Origin: Actinobacteria bacterium Ga0077560
Lineage (GTDB): Bacteria > Actinomycetota > Thermoleophilia > Miltoncostaeales > Miltoncostaeaceae
Assembly: GCA_001464275.1 (NCBI GenBank)
Contig: LNFL01000179.1
Span: 62,001 to 126,000 of the forward strand
DNA: 64,000 nucleotides
Direction of reading: 5' to 3'
Each line of letters begins with the position of its first letter. Position 1 is the stretch's first letter. The translations under genes were made by a program, and so were the position numbers. Below are positions 38,326 through 50,091 of this stretch, in pieces. Under the pieces are notes generated by a model. It was given only the letters and a program-made list of their open reading frames with translations, was not told the DNA's origin and made no database searches.

Positions 38326-39705
38326 CTAGGCGGCGGCCGTCCGCGGGATCGGCGACGCCCCGGCCGGCTCGCCCCGCGGCGGCAGGCCGTGGGCGATGTC
38401 GCAGAGTGCGTCCAGGGCGGGCGGCCAGAACGCGGTGCCGCGATCGGATCGCATGATCGCCAGGGCATCCGCGATCGGCATGCCCGCGCGGTACGGCCGG
38501 TCGGCCGTGAGGGCGTCGAACACGTCCGCGACCGCCAGGATGCGCCCGCCCTGCGGGATTGCGTCGCCCCGCAGCCCGCGGTGGTACCCGCCGCCGTCGA
38601 TCCGCTCGTGGTGCGACGCGGCCGCCGGGGCGATCTCGGCCAGCAGCGAGATGCGTCCCAGGATCTCCTCGGTGAAGCGGGCGTGCATGCGGACCTGCGC
38701 GAACTCCTCGTCGGTGAGGCGGCCGGCCTTGTCGAGGATCGCGCTGCTCACCCCGAGCTTGCCGATGTCGTGCAGGAGCCCGGCGCGGCGCAGGGCCAGC
38801 AGGCCGGCGTCGTCCTCGCCGAGCGCGCGGCCGATCGCCACGGCGTACTCGGCGACCGCCGTGGAGTGGTTGAAGGTGTAGCTCGACTTGGCGTCGATGA
38901 CCTGCGCGAACGCCTCGGCGATGCGGTCGAGGTGGCCGTCGTGGGCCTCCTCGTGCTCCGGGTCGGGCTCCATGCGCGCCACCACCCCCGGGTCGTGCGC
39001 CTCGGCGAGGTGCTCCCAGATGGGGTCGGCGTCGGGGATCGCGAGGAACGCGTCGGCCACCTCCGGGCTGAACCAGCGCCCGCGCCGCTTGCGGACCATC
39101 CGCCGGGCGGCATCCCGGCCGAGCGAGGTGACGAACACCTCCGCGGTCTGCGACAGGCAGGCGATCCGCGCCAGCGGGGGGATCTCCTCGCCGCTCAGCC
39201 GCCGTGGGCGCCCCTTGCCGTCCCAGTGCTCGTCCAGGCAGCGCACCGTGTCGGCGGCCGAGGGCGGGAAGCCCAGCTGGGCCACGATCTGCGCCCCCCG
39301 CTCGCACCGGGCGTCCACCACCACCTCGTCGCGGGCGAACTCCAGCGCCACGCGCAGGGTGTGGCGGGCGTTCAACAGCCCTCCCGCCTCCACCAGGCTC
39401 CCGGCGACGTAGCGCAGGGCCGCCGAGGGGCGCGTCCAGTCCACCAGCTTCCCCGCGCGCTTGAGGGCGAGGTCGTCGGCCCCGAAGATCTGCGACATCC
39501 GGGCGGCGCTGCTGGAGCAGCCGGAGTCCTTGAGCAGCACCGCGTAGTACAGCGCGGCACGGTCGGCGGGGGCCACGCCCAGGTCCTCGGCCAGGCGCAT
39601 GCCCAGCACGCATGTGCGGCCCGCATGTCCCTCCACCTGCCCCTCGGTGAGGTCCAGGGCGTGGGAGAGGGCGGCGACGATCTCCGAGCGGCTGAAGGCT
39701 GGCAT
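38326..39705 (-). CDS. HD-GYP-type protein with two HD domains
   Basis: 459 residues. The C-terminal domain (about residues 265-440) is HD-GYP-like: LHDIGKLGVSSAILDKAGRLTDEEF and HHERIDGGGYHRGL, then VADVFDALTADRPYR. The signature reads GYH where GYP is usual. The N-terminal domain is an HD-like fold in which the expected HD reads KDSG (LLKDSGCSS), so metal binding is probably lost there. HD-GYP enzymes hydrolyse cyclic di-GMP; activity here is uncertain. There is no membrane segment. The gene lies just downstream of a GGDEF/HD-GYP gene on the same strand. Confidence 0.87.
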   Translation of the reverse strand: MPAFSRSEIVAALSHALDLTEGQVEGHAGRTCVLGMRLAEDLGVAPADRAALYYAVLLKDSGCSSSAARMSQIFGADDLALKRAGKLVDWTRPSAALRYVAGSLVEAGGLLNARHTLRVALEFARDEVVVDARCERGAQIVAQLGFPPSAADTVRCLDEHWDGKGRPRRLSGEEIPPLARIACLSQTAEVFVTSLGRDAARRMVRKRRGRWFSPEVADAFLAIPDADPIWEHLAEAHDPGVVARMEPDPEHEEAHDGHLDRIAEAFAQVIDAKSSYTFNHSTAVAEYAVAIGRALGEDDAGLLALRRAGLLHDIGKLGVSSAILDKAGRLTDEEFAQVRMHARFTEEILGRISLLAEIAPAAASHHERIDGGGYHRGLRGDAIPQGGRILAVADVFDALTADRPYRAGMPIADALAIMRSDRGTAFWPPALDALCDIAHGLPPRGEPAGASPIPRTAAA

Positions 39706-39760
39706 CCATGGGGTTCATCGACCGCACCGGCGGCGGACCTGACCCCCTTCCACGGTCCGT

Positions 39761-42010
39761 CTACGCGGTGGTGACCACCCGCGCCGGGGGGAGCCGGCCC
39801 GCCCGCCACAACCCGTGCAGCAGCTCGACCGCGTCCGGGCACAGCTGCCCGCCGGCCTCCACCAGACAGGCGGCGACGGCCGCCGCCGGGTCGCACGCCC
39901 GCCGGTAGGGGCGGTCGGTGGTCATGGCGTCGTAGGCGTCGGCGACCGCCATCAGGCGTGCGCCGTCCGGGATGCACGTGCCGGATGCGCCGTCGGGATA
40001 GCCCGCGCCGTCGAATCGTTCGTGGTGGGCCCGCACCCACCCCACCTGCTCGGGGTGCAGCACGCCCGCGACGATCTGCGCGCCCAGGGCCGCGTGCTCA
40101 CGCACCCGGTCGAACTCGTCGTCGGTGAGCGGCGCGGGCTTGAGCAGCACGGCGTCCGGCACGCCCACCTTGCCCACGTCGTGCAGCAGGGCCGCCTCGC
40201 GCAGCAGCACCGCCCGGGCCGGCGCCCAGCCCGCGGCGAGCGCCAGCCGGTGGGTGAGCTCCGCGACGCGCTCGCTGTGCCGCAGCGTGTACGGGTCGCG
40301 GGCGTCCACCGCGCGCGCCAGCGCCTGGATGGCGGACAATGCCTTGAGCCGCGCCAGCTCGGTGTCGCCCGTGCCGTCCGCGCGCTCGGGCTCGAGGTCG
40401 GCGGACCAGCGGCAGCAGAGGTCGCGCCCGTTGGCCTTCGACCAGTAGAGGGCCGCGTCGGCGAGCCGCATGAGCTCATCCGGCGAGTCGGTGTCGCCGA
40501 CGGTGGCGACCCCGGCCGACACGGTCACGAGCGGCACGTCCTGGACGCGGCTCCCGCGGACGGCGAGGCGGGCGCGCTCCGCGGCCGCGAAGGCCTCCAT
40601 GCCGTCCGCCCCGGGCATCAGCCAGGCGAACTCCTCCCCGCCGACGCGGGCCACCACGTCCTCGTCGCGGGCCTCGGCCCGGATGCGGCGGGCGACCTCG
40701 GCCAGCACGCCGTCGCCGGCCTGGTGGCCCATGCCGTCATTGACGGCTTTGAAGTGGTCGATGTCGATCAGCGCCAGCGCCAGCTCGCGGCCGTCCGCGC
40801 GCGCGGCCAGCATCTCCTCGGCGAGCCGGTCCCGGAAGGTGCGGTGGTTGGCCAGCCCGGTCAGGGCGTCCGAGGTCGCCTGGTGGGTCAGGCGGCGCCG
40901 GGCCTCCACCGCGCCCGCGGCCAGCGCGAGGGTGCCCGCGACGCGCGTGAGCCGCTCGTGGTCGTCCGGCCGGCCGCCGGCGACGGGCAGCTGCGCCCCG
41001 ATGGCGCCCCAGCGCGACCCGTCGACCACGACGGGCACGGCGATGCATGGCGGCGCGCCGTCCCCGGCGTCGCCCCGCCGGCGCCCGGGCGCGGTGTCCA
41101 TGCGGGTTGGCTCGCCCGTCGCGACCGCCCGGGCCATCGCCGCCTGGAGCGTCGGCGAGGTCTCCCCGGAGGCGGCGAGGACGACCGGGATGCCGTGGTC
41201 GGCCACCGCGACCGCCGCGCCGCGGGCGTCGAGCAGCGCGTGGGCCTCGCGCACCGCCACCTCCGCGATCGCCGGGAGGTCGGCGCCCTCGGCGACCGCC
41301 GTCGCCAGCCGCCGCTGGGCGTGCTGCTCCTCGGCGCCGGCGCGCAGGGCCGCCACCACGCGGGCCCGCGCCCGGTCGAGGATGAGCCACAGGAACACCG
41401 CGGCCGCGGCCAGCAGCGCCGCCACGATCGCCACCCGCCGCGCCATTCCCGCCCGCAGCGCGTCGAGCCGGGCAGTCTCCCGGTCGCGCACCGCCTGGAG
41501 TTCCCGCAGCCACGTGCCGGTGGCGGTGTCCAGGCGCTCGCTCACGCTGTCGAGATCCGTGAGCGCACGGCGGTCCGCCGCGGATCCGGGGCGGGTGGTG
41601 AGGTTGGCCGTGGTGAGCCGGACGAGCTCCTGCAGCGAGGCCACCGAGGCCGCACCGGCCGTCCGCGCGGCCTCGGGCGCCCACGCGTCCTGCTCGCCGG
41701 AGAGCCGGCGCAGCCGCTCGCCCGCGGAGCTCACCGAGAACACCACCTGGGGCGTGAGCCCCTTGCGCCGGGGGTCGATGGCCTTGGCCCGGAAGAACCT
41801 CGCCTGGGCGGCGCGCAGATCGTCGCGGGCGGCGGCCAGGAGCGTCACGGCGGACTCCGCGCGGTCCCGGCCATCCGACACGCGCCCCAGCTCCCGGGCG
41901 GCCAGCGAGGCCGCGAGCGCGGCGACGACGGCGATGAGCACGACCGCGCCCAGCTGGGCGAGCTGCAGGGTCCGCAGCCGGCGGGCCGCGTTGGCCCACG
42001 CATCCGTCAC
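39761..42010 (-). CDS. GAF-GGDEF-HD-GYP membrane signalling protein
   Basis: 749 residues. Two membrane helices flank an extracytoplasmic helical domain (about 35-200), then GAF-like (about 220-350), GGDEF (about 375-530) and HD-GYP (about 560-740). The diguanylate cyclase active site is GGEEF with an RxxD inhibitory site (RDED) five residues upstream; the phosphodiesterase signature HHERFDGAGYPDG is complete, so both making and breaking cyclic di-GMP are possible. Start GTG 42010 follows GGGGGA; a GTG at 42040 is an alternative. Confidence 0.92.
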   Translation of the reverse strand: MTDAWANAARRLRTLQLAQLGAVVLIAVVAALAASLAARELGRVSDGRDRAESAVTLLAAARDDLRAAQARFFRAKAIDPRRKGLTPQVVFSVSSAGERLRRLSGEQDAWAPEAARTAGAASVASLQELVRLTTANLTTRPGSAADRRALTDLDSVSERLDTATGTWLRELQAVRDRETARLDALRAGMARRVAIVAALLAAAAVFLWLILDRARARVVAALRAGAEEQHAQRRLATAVAEGADLPAIAEVAVREAHALLDARGAAVAVADHGIPVVLAASGETSPTLQAAMARAVATGEPTRMDTAPGRRRGDAGDGAPPCIAVPVVVDGSRWGAIGAQLPVAGGRPDDHERLTRVAGTLALAAGAVEARRRLTHQATSDALTGLANHRTFRDRLAEEMLAARADGRELALALIDIDHFKAVNDGMGHQAGDGVLAEVARRIRAEARDEDVVARVGGEEFAWLMPGADGMEAFAAAERARLAVRGSRVQDVPLVTVSAGVATVGDTDSPDELMRLADAALYWSKANGRDLCCRWSADLEPERADGTGDTELARLKALSAIQALARAVDARDPYTLRHSERVAELTHRLALAAGWAPARAVLLREAALLHDVGKVGVPDAVLLKPAPLTDDEFDRVREHAALGAQIVAGVLHPEQVGWVRAHHERFDGAGYPDGASGTCIPDGARLMAVADAYDAMTTDRPYRRACDPAAAVAACLVEAGGQLCPDAVELLHGLWRAGRLPPARVVTTA

Positions 42011-42120
42011 CACTTCCCCCGTGTGGGGCCGCCAGGGCACTCGCGCTCCTCTCCAGGGCGTCGCGACCGGGCGATGTCACGCCCGTCCCGCCTCATCGGC
42101 AGGAATACGTCCGCCCAGCA

Positions 42121-42136
42121 CCCCCCGATCGGGGGG
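42121..42136. terminator. CCCCCCGATCGGGGGG palindrome after small membrane gene
   Basis: A 16-nt perfect palindrome 10 bp downstream of the small membrane protein stop on the minus strand. Likely a terminator; no T-tract. Confidence 0.45.
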
Positions 42137-42146
42137 GATCGCGGGC

Positions 42147-42644
42147 CTACCTGGAGCCCGCGACCTCGGCGGTGGCGCGGGTGGCGCGGCGGAACGCGGA
42201 TGCGCCCATCCCGGCGAGCATCAGGACGGCGGCGATCACCGAGAGGATCACGAAGGGCACCGGGACCGTGGTGCCGGGCTCCACCACCGGCGCCTCGGGC
42301 AGGCGCAGCACGGGCGGCAGCTCCTGGGCGGTGGCGGGCTCCCCGTCGGTCTCCGTGGACGGCGCGGCGCCGGACGGCGACTGGGTCTGCCGGGTGCCGA
42401 ACAGCTCGCGGGCCTGGGCGTCGCGGATGGCGGTGATGGCCGTCTCGGCCTGGACGCCGGCGCGCTCCTTGGCGAGGACGATCGCCGCGCGCAGGTCGTC
42501 GGGCGGGTACGCGCCGTCGATGATGCCGTTGTCCGCCTGGTCGGCGAGCACCTGCTCGGGCGTCGCCGCCGCGGTTCCCGTCCACAGCGCGGTGACCGCG
42601 AGGACCATGGCGAGGAGCGTCAGCGTGCGGAATGTGCGTGGCAT
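42147..42644 (-). CDS. Small exported, membrane-anchored protein
   Basis: 165 residues, not recognised. An N-terminal signal (RTLTLLAMVLAVTALWTGTAAA) is followed by a soluble domain (QADNGIIDGAYPPDDLRAAIVLAKERAGVQAETAITAIRDAQA) with a Pro/Thr-rich linker and one C-terminal membrane helix (VPFVILSVIAAVLMLAGMGAS) with a basic tail. That gives a type I topology with the domain outside. A TACGAT box lies 12 nt before the ATG. Confidence 0.65.
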   Translation of the reverse strand: MPRTFRTLTLLAMVLAVTALWTGTAAATPEQVLADQADNGIIDGAYPPDDLRAAIVLAKERAGVQAETAITAIRDAQARELFGTRQTQSPSGAAPSTETDGEPATAQELPPVLRLPEAPVVEPGTTVPVPFVILSVIAAVLMLAGMGASAFRRATRATAEVAGSR

Positions 42645-42754
42645 ACCCAGAATCCCATCGTACGACGGATCGGCGGGGATCCCCTCCTGGGATCAAGGAT
42701 TCCTTACCCGTTGGCGCCGCGCTTCCGCCGCCGGGCCGGGTTCCTCGACCATGT

Positions 42755-42773
42755 ATCCGCCGCAGGGGCGGAT
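42755..42773 (-). terminator. Hairpin downstream of uxs-like gene
   Basis: ATCCGCC - GCAGG - GGCGGAT, 7-bp stem with a 5-nt loop, 12 bp after the stop of the UDP-glucuronate decarboxylase gene on the minus strand. Modest stem, no long T-tract. Confidence 0.4.
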
Positions 42774-42785
42774 TTCGTTACACGC

Positions 42786-45693
<2,908 letters not shown>

Positions 45694-45696
<3 letters not shown>

Positions 45697-45722
45697 GCTT
45701 GCCCCGCCCGCCGGAGGCGGGC
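45694..45722 (+). promoter_or_regulatory. TAGGCT box and GCCCGCC hairpin before methyltransferase
   Basis: TAGGCT (45694-45699) overlaps the gmd stop; GCCCGCC-GGA-GGCGGGC (45706-45722) follows. It may end gmd transcripts or lie in the leader of the next gene. Confidence 0.3.
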
Positions 45723-45748
45723 TCGGACCGGAGAGCGATGGAGGTGCT

Positions 45749-47077
45749 GTGGCGACGAAGCGTGGTTTCCGGGCGCGCCTGAGCGGCGTGATCAACTCGC
45801 GGGCCGGCCAGGATGGTCCCGTCGCCGCCCAGGCCGCGTCGGAGGACGATCCGAACAGCCTCAGCGAACCGCTCTCCGCGGATGAGATCGAGCAGCTCTA
45901 CCGCGAGCAGGTGCTCACGCAGGAGTTCTACGGCGATGCGTACGTGGCGTCCCTCACGGCGTTCGTGAGCGCGGCGGCCGCCGACCTCGCCGATGCGATC
46001 GTCCGGAGCCTGCGCCCGGCGCGCGTCCTCGACGTGGGGTGTGGGCTCGGACAGGTGGTGTGGGCGCTGCGCGAGCGGGGCGTCGACGCGGCCGGGTGCG
46101 ACTTCAGCGAGGCGTTCCTCGCGAACGCGCCGGAGGAGGTCCGCCCGCACCTCCACCAGGCGGACGTCACCGACCTCGGCGCGTTCGAGACCGGCGCCTA
46201 CGACCTGGTGATGTGCATGGAGGTGCTCGAGCACCTGCCGGAGCGCCTCTCACGCCAGTGCGTCCGCGAGCTGAAGCGCCTGTCGCGGGGCGCCGTGCTG
46301 GTCACGACCCCGAGTTTCGGGCGCAACTGGCCGGGCCGGTTCGGCCTGCCCCTGAACGTGCCGGAGTGGCGCGCCGATGCCCTCGCGGGGCGCAGGTTCG
46401 CAAACCTCGTCCTCGGTCCCGACGGCCGGCCGCACCACGGGCACCTCACCCTCGCCACCTACGACTGGTGGACCGGGCTGTTCCGGTCCGAGGGCCTTGT
46501 GCGCAACCGGGACATCGAGAACGAATGGCTGGAGGACCCGGAACGCCCGCTGTGGGTGCACCGCTGGAACCCGTATGTCCTGCACGAGGCGACATCACCG
46601 GTGTACCGCGTCGGGGAGACGTGCGTGCGGCAGGGCGGCCACGGCTGGAACCCCGTCGAGGACTGGGGGGACGAGGGACAGGTGCGGTGGTCCCAGGCGA
46701 CGGCCCAGGTCGTGCTCCGCAGCGAGGACGAGGGGCCCGACCTCGCGCTCGTGGTCCACGGCGGGCCCGAGAGCCTCGCGTGGCCCCGCGAGCTCCGCGT
46801 GTCGGTTCGGGTGCGGGAGGGGGGGTGGACGGCCTGCACGGTGCTGGTTCCGCCCGGCGGCTTCCGGCAGGTGCGTCTGAGGGGATGCGACGCGTCACCG
46901 GGCGACCTGGTGGACGTGCGCCTCGAGGTGGAGCCGTTCCGCCCGGACCGTCTCGCCGAGGCCTTGCCCGATTCGCGTCAGCTCGGCGTGGCGGTGCGTG
47001 AGATCGCGCTCGTCCCGGCCGAGGACCGGCCGGTGGCACGGCTCGAGCCGGTGCCACCGCCGCAGACGCTGGTCTGA
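45749..47077 (+). CDS. SAM-dependent methyltransferase with C-terminal beta domain
   Basis: 442 residues. A class I methyltransferase core (about 70-260) has motif I VLDVGCGLGQVVWALRERGVDAAGCD and CMEVLEHLPE. The C-terminal 150 residues are beta-rich (DLALVVHGGPESLAWPRELRVSVRVREGG) and not recognised; similar tails occur on sugar-modifying methyltransferases. GGAGGT lies 3 nt before the GTG. In this cluster the substrate is probably a sugar or a glycolipid intermediate (inference). Confidence 0.78.
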   Translation: MATKRGFRARLSGVINSRAGQDGPVAAQAASEDDPNSLSEPLSADEIEQLYREQVLTQEFYGDAYVASLTAFVSAAAADLADAIVRSLRPARVLDVGCGLGQVVWALRERGVDAAGCDFSEAFLANAPEEVRPHLHQADVTDLGAFETGAYDLVMCMEVLEHLPERLSRQCVRELKRLSRGAVLVTTPSFGRNWPGRFGLPLNVPEWRADALAGRRFANLVLGPDGRPHHGHLTLATYDWWTGLFRSEGLVRNRDIENEWLEDPERPLWVHRWNPYVLHEATSPVYRVGETCVRQGGHGWNPVEDWGDEGQVRWSQATAQVVLRSEDEGPDLALVVHGGPESLAWPRELRVSVRVREGGWTACTVLVPPGGFRQVRLRGCDASPGDLVDVRLEVEPFRPDRLAEALPDSRQLGVAVREIALVPAEDRPVARLEPVPPPQTLV

Positions 47078-47090
47078 CGCTCCTGCGTGA

Positions 47091-47114
47091 GGGACCCGGG
47101 CGCGCCCGGGTCCC
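47091..47114. terminator. Palindromic hairpin between convergent methyltransferase genes
   Basis: GGGACCCGGGCGCGCCCGGGTCCC is a perfect 24-nt palindrome, 13 nt after the plus-strand stop and 15 nt from the minus-strand stop. A bidirectional terminator is likely. Confidence 0.6.
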
Positions 47115-47129
47115 GGGGCCGCCGGCCGG

Positions 47130-47819
47130 TCACGATCCGGTGGGCGGCTCCTCGCGTCGCCGTCCGACCACCAGGAACTGCTTGCCCAGCAGGCGCCATG
47201 CCGGGCGCAGCCGGAGGTAGGCCCGCAGCAGCGCGGTCGGGTACCGCGGCCCGGTGGCCATCGTGTACGGCAGGAAACGGCCGATGCAGACGGGCACCGT
47301 GAATCCGCGGGTCTCGAGCGCCTCCCGCAGCGAGGTCTCGGTGAGCGGCACGTAGTGATCCCAGAAGTCCCAGTACTGACCGGGCAGGTGCTTCACGTTC
47401 GGGCCCAGCGCGACCAGCCGCCCGCCGGGCCGCAGGCACCGGCCCACCTCGTCCAGCGTGCGGCCGAGCGCCTCCTTGTCGGGGAGGTGCTCGAAGAAGT
47501 TGCTCGTGAACACCACATCCAGCGAGGCGTCCGGCAGCGCCCAGGTGGTCGAGCAGTCCTGCTGCAGGAACGTCACCGCCGGGTCGAGATAGCCCGGGGC
47601 GGCCGGGTTGAGGTCCATCGCGTACTTCGACGCGCAGGTCACGGTGTTGATGAACTCGCCGTAGCCGCACCCGAGGTCCAGCACGCTGTCGGTGGGACGC
47701 ACGTAACGGGCGAACCAGTCGTTCACGAGGACCGCCCAGACACGCCGCCGGTACTCGAGGCTGCCGTCGAAACGTGCGGCGTAGATGCGTTCCAGGTCGT
47801 CCGGTGTGTGTGTGCTCAT
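47130..47819 (-). CDS. SAM-dependent methyltransferase
   Basis: 229 residues, single class I domain: VLDLGCGYGEFINTV (motif I), YAMDLNPAAPGYL, FTSNFFEHLPDKEALG and LRPGGRLVALGPN. Related proteins occur in surface-polysaccharide clusters. A TAGTCT box (47831-47826) lies 6 nt before the ATG, giving a leaderless mRNA. The acceptor is unknown. Confidence 0.82.
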   Translation of the reverse strand: MSTHTPDDLERIYAARFDGSLEYRRRVWAVLVNDWFARYVRPTDSVLDLGCGYGEFINTVTCASKYAMDLNPAAPGYLDPAVTFLQQDCSTTWALPDASLDVVFTSNFFEHLPDKEALGRTLDEVGRCLRPGGRLVALGPNVKHLPGQYWDFWDHYVPLTETSLREALETRGFTVPVCIGRFLPYTMATGPRYPTALLRAYLRLRPAWRLLGKQFLVVGRRREEPPTGS

Positions 47820-47825
47820 GCCCGC

Positions 47826-47831
47826 AGACTA
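47826..47831 (-). promoter_or_regulatory. -10-like box of the methyltransferase
   Basis: TAGTCT on the minus strand, ending 6 nt before the ATG at 47819. Confidence 0.4.
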
Positions 47832-47871
47832 GCCGCTGGCCCGGCCTCTCCCGGCCCCGGGGCGGGCCGGG

Positions 47872-50091
47872 TCAGCCGACTCCGACGGCCTGGACGCGGA
47901 CCCGGCGCGGGTCGCTCGGCGCCGCGGGGTTCGCGGCCGGGACCTCCATCGTCACGACCCGCGTGCCACGCGCCGGGACCTCGACGGGGACGACGACCTC
48001 GTCCTGGCGGTCCGGTGCCGCCGTGAGGCGGACCGGCCGTTCACCGCCGGCGAACGTCACCGGCAGCGGCGCGGCGAGGCTCTGCAGCCGCATCCGCAGC
48101 CGCACCGTTCGCGGGGACGATCCGCGGTTCGACACGACGAACTGCACGGGACGGGTCACCCAGGCGAACCCGCCGCCCGCGTCCTGCTCGCTCGCGAGCC
48201 AGCCGGTGCCGTACCGGGTCACGTCGACGGGCGGCGCGGCGATGAGGCGGTAGCCGGAGTTCTGCCACACGACCCGTCCGCGGATGAGCATCGGCGACGG
48301 GACGACCGCGGACTCGATGACGTAGCTCCACGGCTCGGCGGGGATGGCGTCCGGTCCGCCGCCGCCCGCGACGTAGCTGCTGGTCGTCCCCAGCCCCTGC
48401 ATGTCCAGGTCATCGTCGCCCACCGTGCCGAAGTACGCCGACATCATCCGGAGCTGGAACGACCCGACCTCCTCCGCTCCGCCGCCGGCGAGAACGCTGG
48501 TGTCGCGCGGCAGCCGGTCGAGCTCACGGCCGAGCTCGACCTCCGCGGCGCGGAAGCCCGAGGCCCCGCGGAAGCTCTGCTCCACGTTCTCGACGCTCAC
48601 GGCGAACCAGATCGTCGCCCATCCCACGGCGGCCAGCAGCCCCCATCGCCCGGTCCGGGTCGCACCGAGACCGACGAGAAGGATCATCGCGAGGCCGGTG
48701 AAGACCGTTCCCGTGGTGAGCGTCGCCTTGAACATCCCATAGGCCTGCGCCTCCAGGCTCGCGAACCGCCCGAAGACCACCAGGAAGGCGATCGACACAC
48801 CGCCGAGCAGCGCCACCGTCCGCAGATGCGTCCTCGTCCCGATGGCGATGACCACGGCGGCGGTGAGCACGCCGACCACGAGCAGGGTGGTGAGCGTCGC
48901 GTTCCAGGACAGGGGTGAGCCGACCACCTGGGCGAAGTGCGTGGTGGTGCCCAGGCCGAACGACGCGTACCCGAGGTCCGTGTACTCGGGGTAGGTCGCG
49001 AATCCGCTGTTGGCATCGTGGATCGTCGCGAACAGCCAGGTCTGGCGGGCCTGGAACGGGCCCACGACGACGCAGCCGGCGACCAGCAGCCCCAGGGCGC
49101 GGAGGGTCCGGCCGACCGACATCGTGCCGTCGCCGCCACGCCGGGCGCGCGCCAGTGCGACTAGCACGATCGCCGCGACCGCCATCGCCAGCCAGGGGAT
49201 GAGGGCCGGGTAGGTCCCCACCACCGCGAGGAGGCCCAGCACCGCCGTGACCAGATTGGCCGTGTTCGGGGCATCCATGTAGCGGATCACCATCGCGACG
49301 CCGAACGGCAGCAGGCACAGACCGAAGAAGTGGGGCGAGTAGTTCTCGGTGAAGGCCAGGACGAGCGGCGGGCTCATCGCGCAGACGACCCCGATGAGCG
49401 ACGCGGTCGCCGTCCGCCGCCCGCCGAGCTCGCGCCACAGCAGGAGCCATCCGCACGTGGCGACGACCGCCCCGAGCGCGTTCACGATCCCGACCACCTC
49501 GAACGGCTCTCGGCCAGCGATGGTCCGCACCATCGTCGCGATCATCTCGAAGCCGCATCCGAAGCCGTCCTTCAGCTGGAAGTAGGCGACGTTGTTGAGC
49601 GGCTCGGCGAGGCTCGGGGCGCGGCCGTCGGCGAGGCTGTGGGACGACAACCAGTCGACGAACCCCGCGTAGCTCCAGCCGTCGTTGTTCGACCGGGCGA
49701 TGGTCGTCGGGAAGCCCAGGCGCATCGTGGGGTAGAGGAGCAGCCCCGTGAGGCCCAGTCCCGCGACCCAGGCGACGCCGTCCGCTCGGTCGGGGCGGAA
49801 CGCACGCACCAGCGGTTCGCCGGTCGCCCCGTTGTCACCGCGCGGCCTGCGCCGGAGGATGACGGCGACGGCGAGGGCGACCACCAGGATCGCGACGATC
49901 ACCAGCGTCGCGACGTTGATCGGGATGAGGAAGCCGACCAGGTAGAGCAGGGTGATCAGCGTCGCGACGCCCAGGGGGACGGTCTCGACGGTGAGCCACC
50001 TCCCCTGCGGCCGCAGCACGGCGAGGGTGGCCACGCCTGCCAGCAGGCTCAGCAGCAGGCCGACGGCGAAGATCGCGAGGATCGCGATCAC
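47872..50091 (-). CDS. Large polytopic membrane protein, putative glycosyltransferase
   Basis: 739 residues. About twelve membrane segments in the first 540 residues, then a beta-rich extracytoplasmic domain. The first loop holds FPTTIARSNNDGWSYAGF, where the Asp could serve as a GT-C catalytic acid, but no signature family is certain. The GTG start overlaps the stop of the upstream GT2 gene (GTGA). That pairing with a GtrB-like transferase suggests it uses the lipid-linked sugar made by its partner, as GtrC-type proteins do (inference). Confidence 0.65.
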   Translation of the reverse strand: MIAILAIFAVGLLLSLLAGVATLAVLRPQGRWLTVETVPLGVATLITLLYLVGFLIPINVATLVIVAILVVALAVAVILRRRPRGDNGATGEPLVRAFRPDRADGVAWVAGLGLTGLLLYPTMRLGFPTTIARSNNDGWSYAGFVDWLSSHSLADGRAPSLAEPLNNVAYFQLKDGFGCGFEMIATMVRTIAGREPFEVVGIVNALGAVVATCGWLLLWRELGGRRTATASLIGVVCAMSPPLVLAFTENYSPHFFGLCLLPFGVAMVIRYMDAPNTANLVTAVLGLLAVVGTYPALIPWLAMAVAAIVLVALARARRGGDGTMSVGRTLRALGLLVAGCVVVGPFQARQTWLFATIHDANSGFATYPEYTDLGYASFGLGTTTHFAQVVGSPLSWNATLTTLLVVGVLTAAVVIAIGTRTHLRTVALLGGVSIAFLVVFGRFASLEAQAYGMFKATLTTGTVFTGLAMILLVGLGATRTGRWGLLAAVGWATIWFAVSVENVEQSFRGASGFRAAEVELGRELDRLPRDTSVLAGGGAEEVGSFQLRMMSAYFGTVGDDDLDMQGLGTTSSYVAGGGGPDAIPAEPWSYVIESAVVPSPMLIRGRVVWQNSGYRLIAAPPVDVTRYGTGWLASEQDAGGGFAWVTRPVQFVVSNRGSSPRTVRLRMRLQSLAAPLPVTFAGGERPVRLTAAPDRQDEVVVPVEVPARGTRVVTMEVPAANPAAPSDPRRVRVQAVGVG

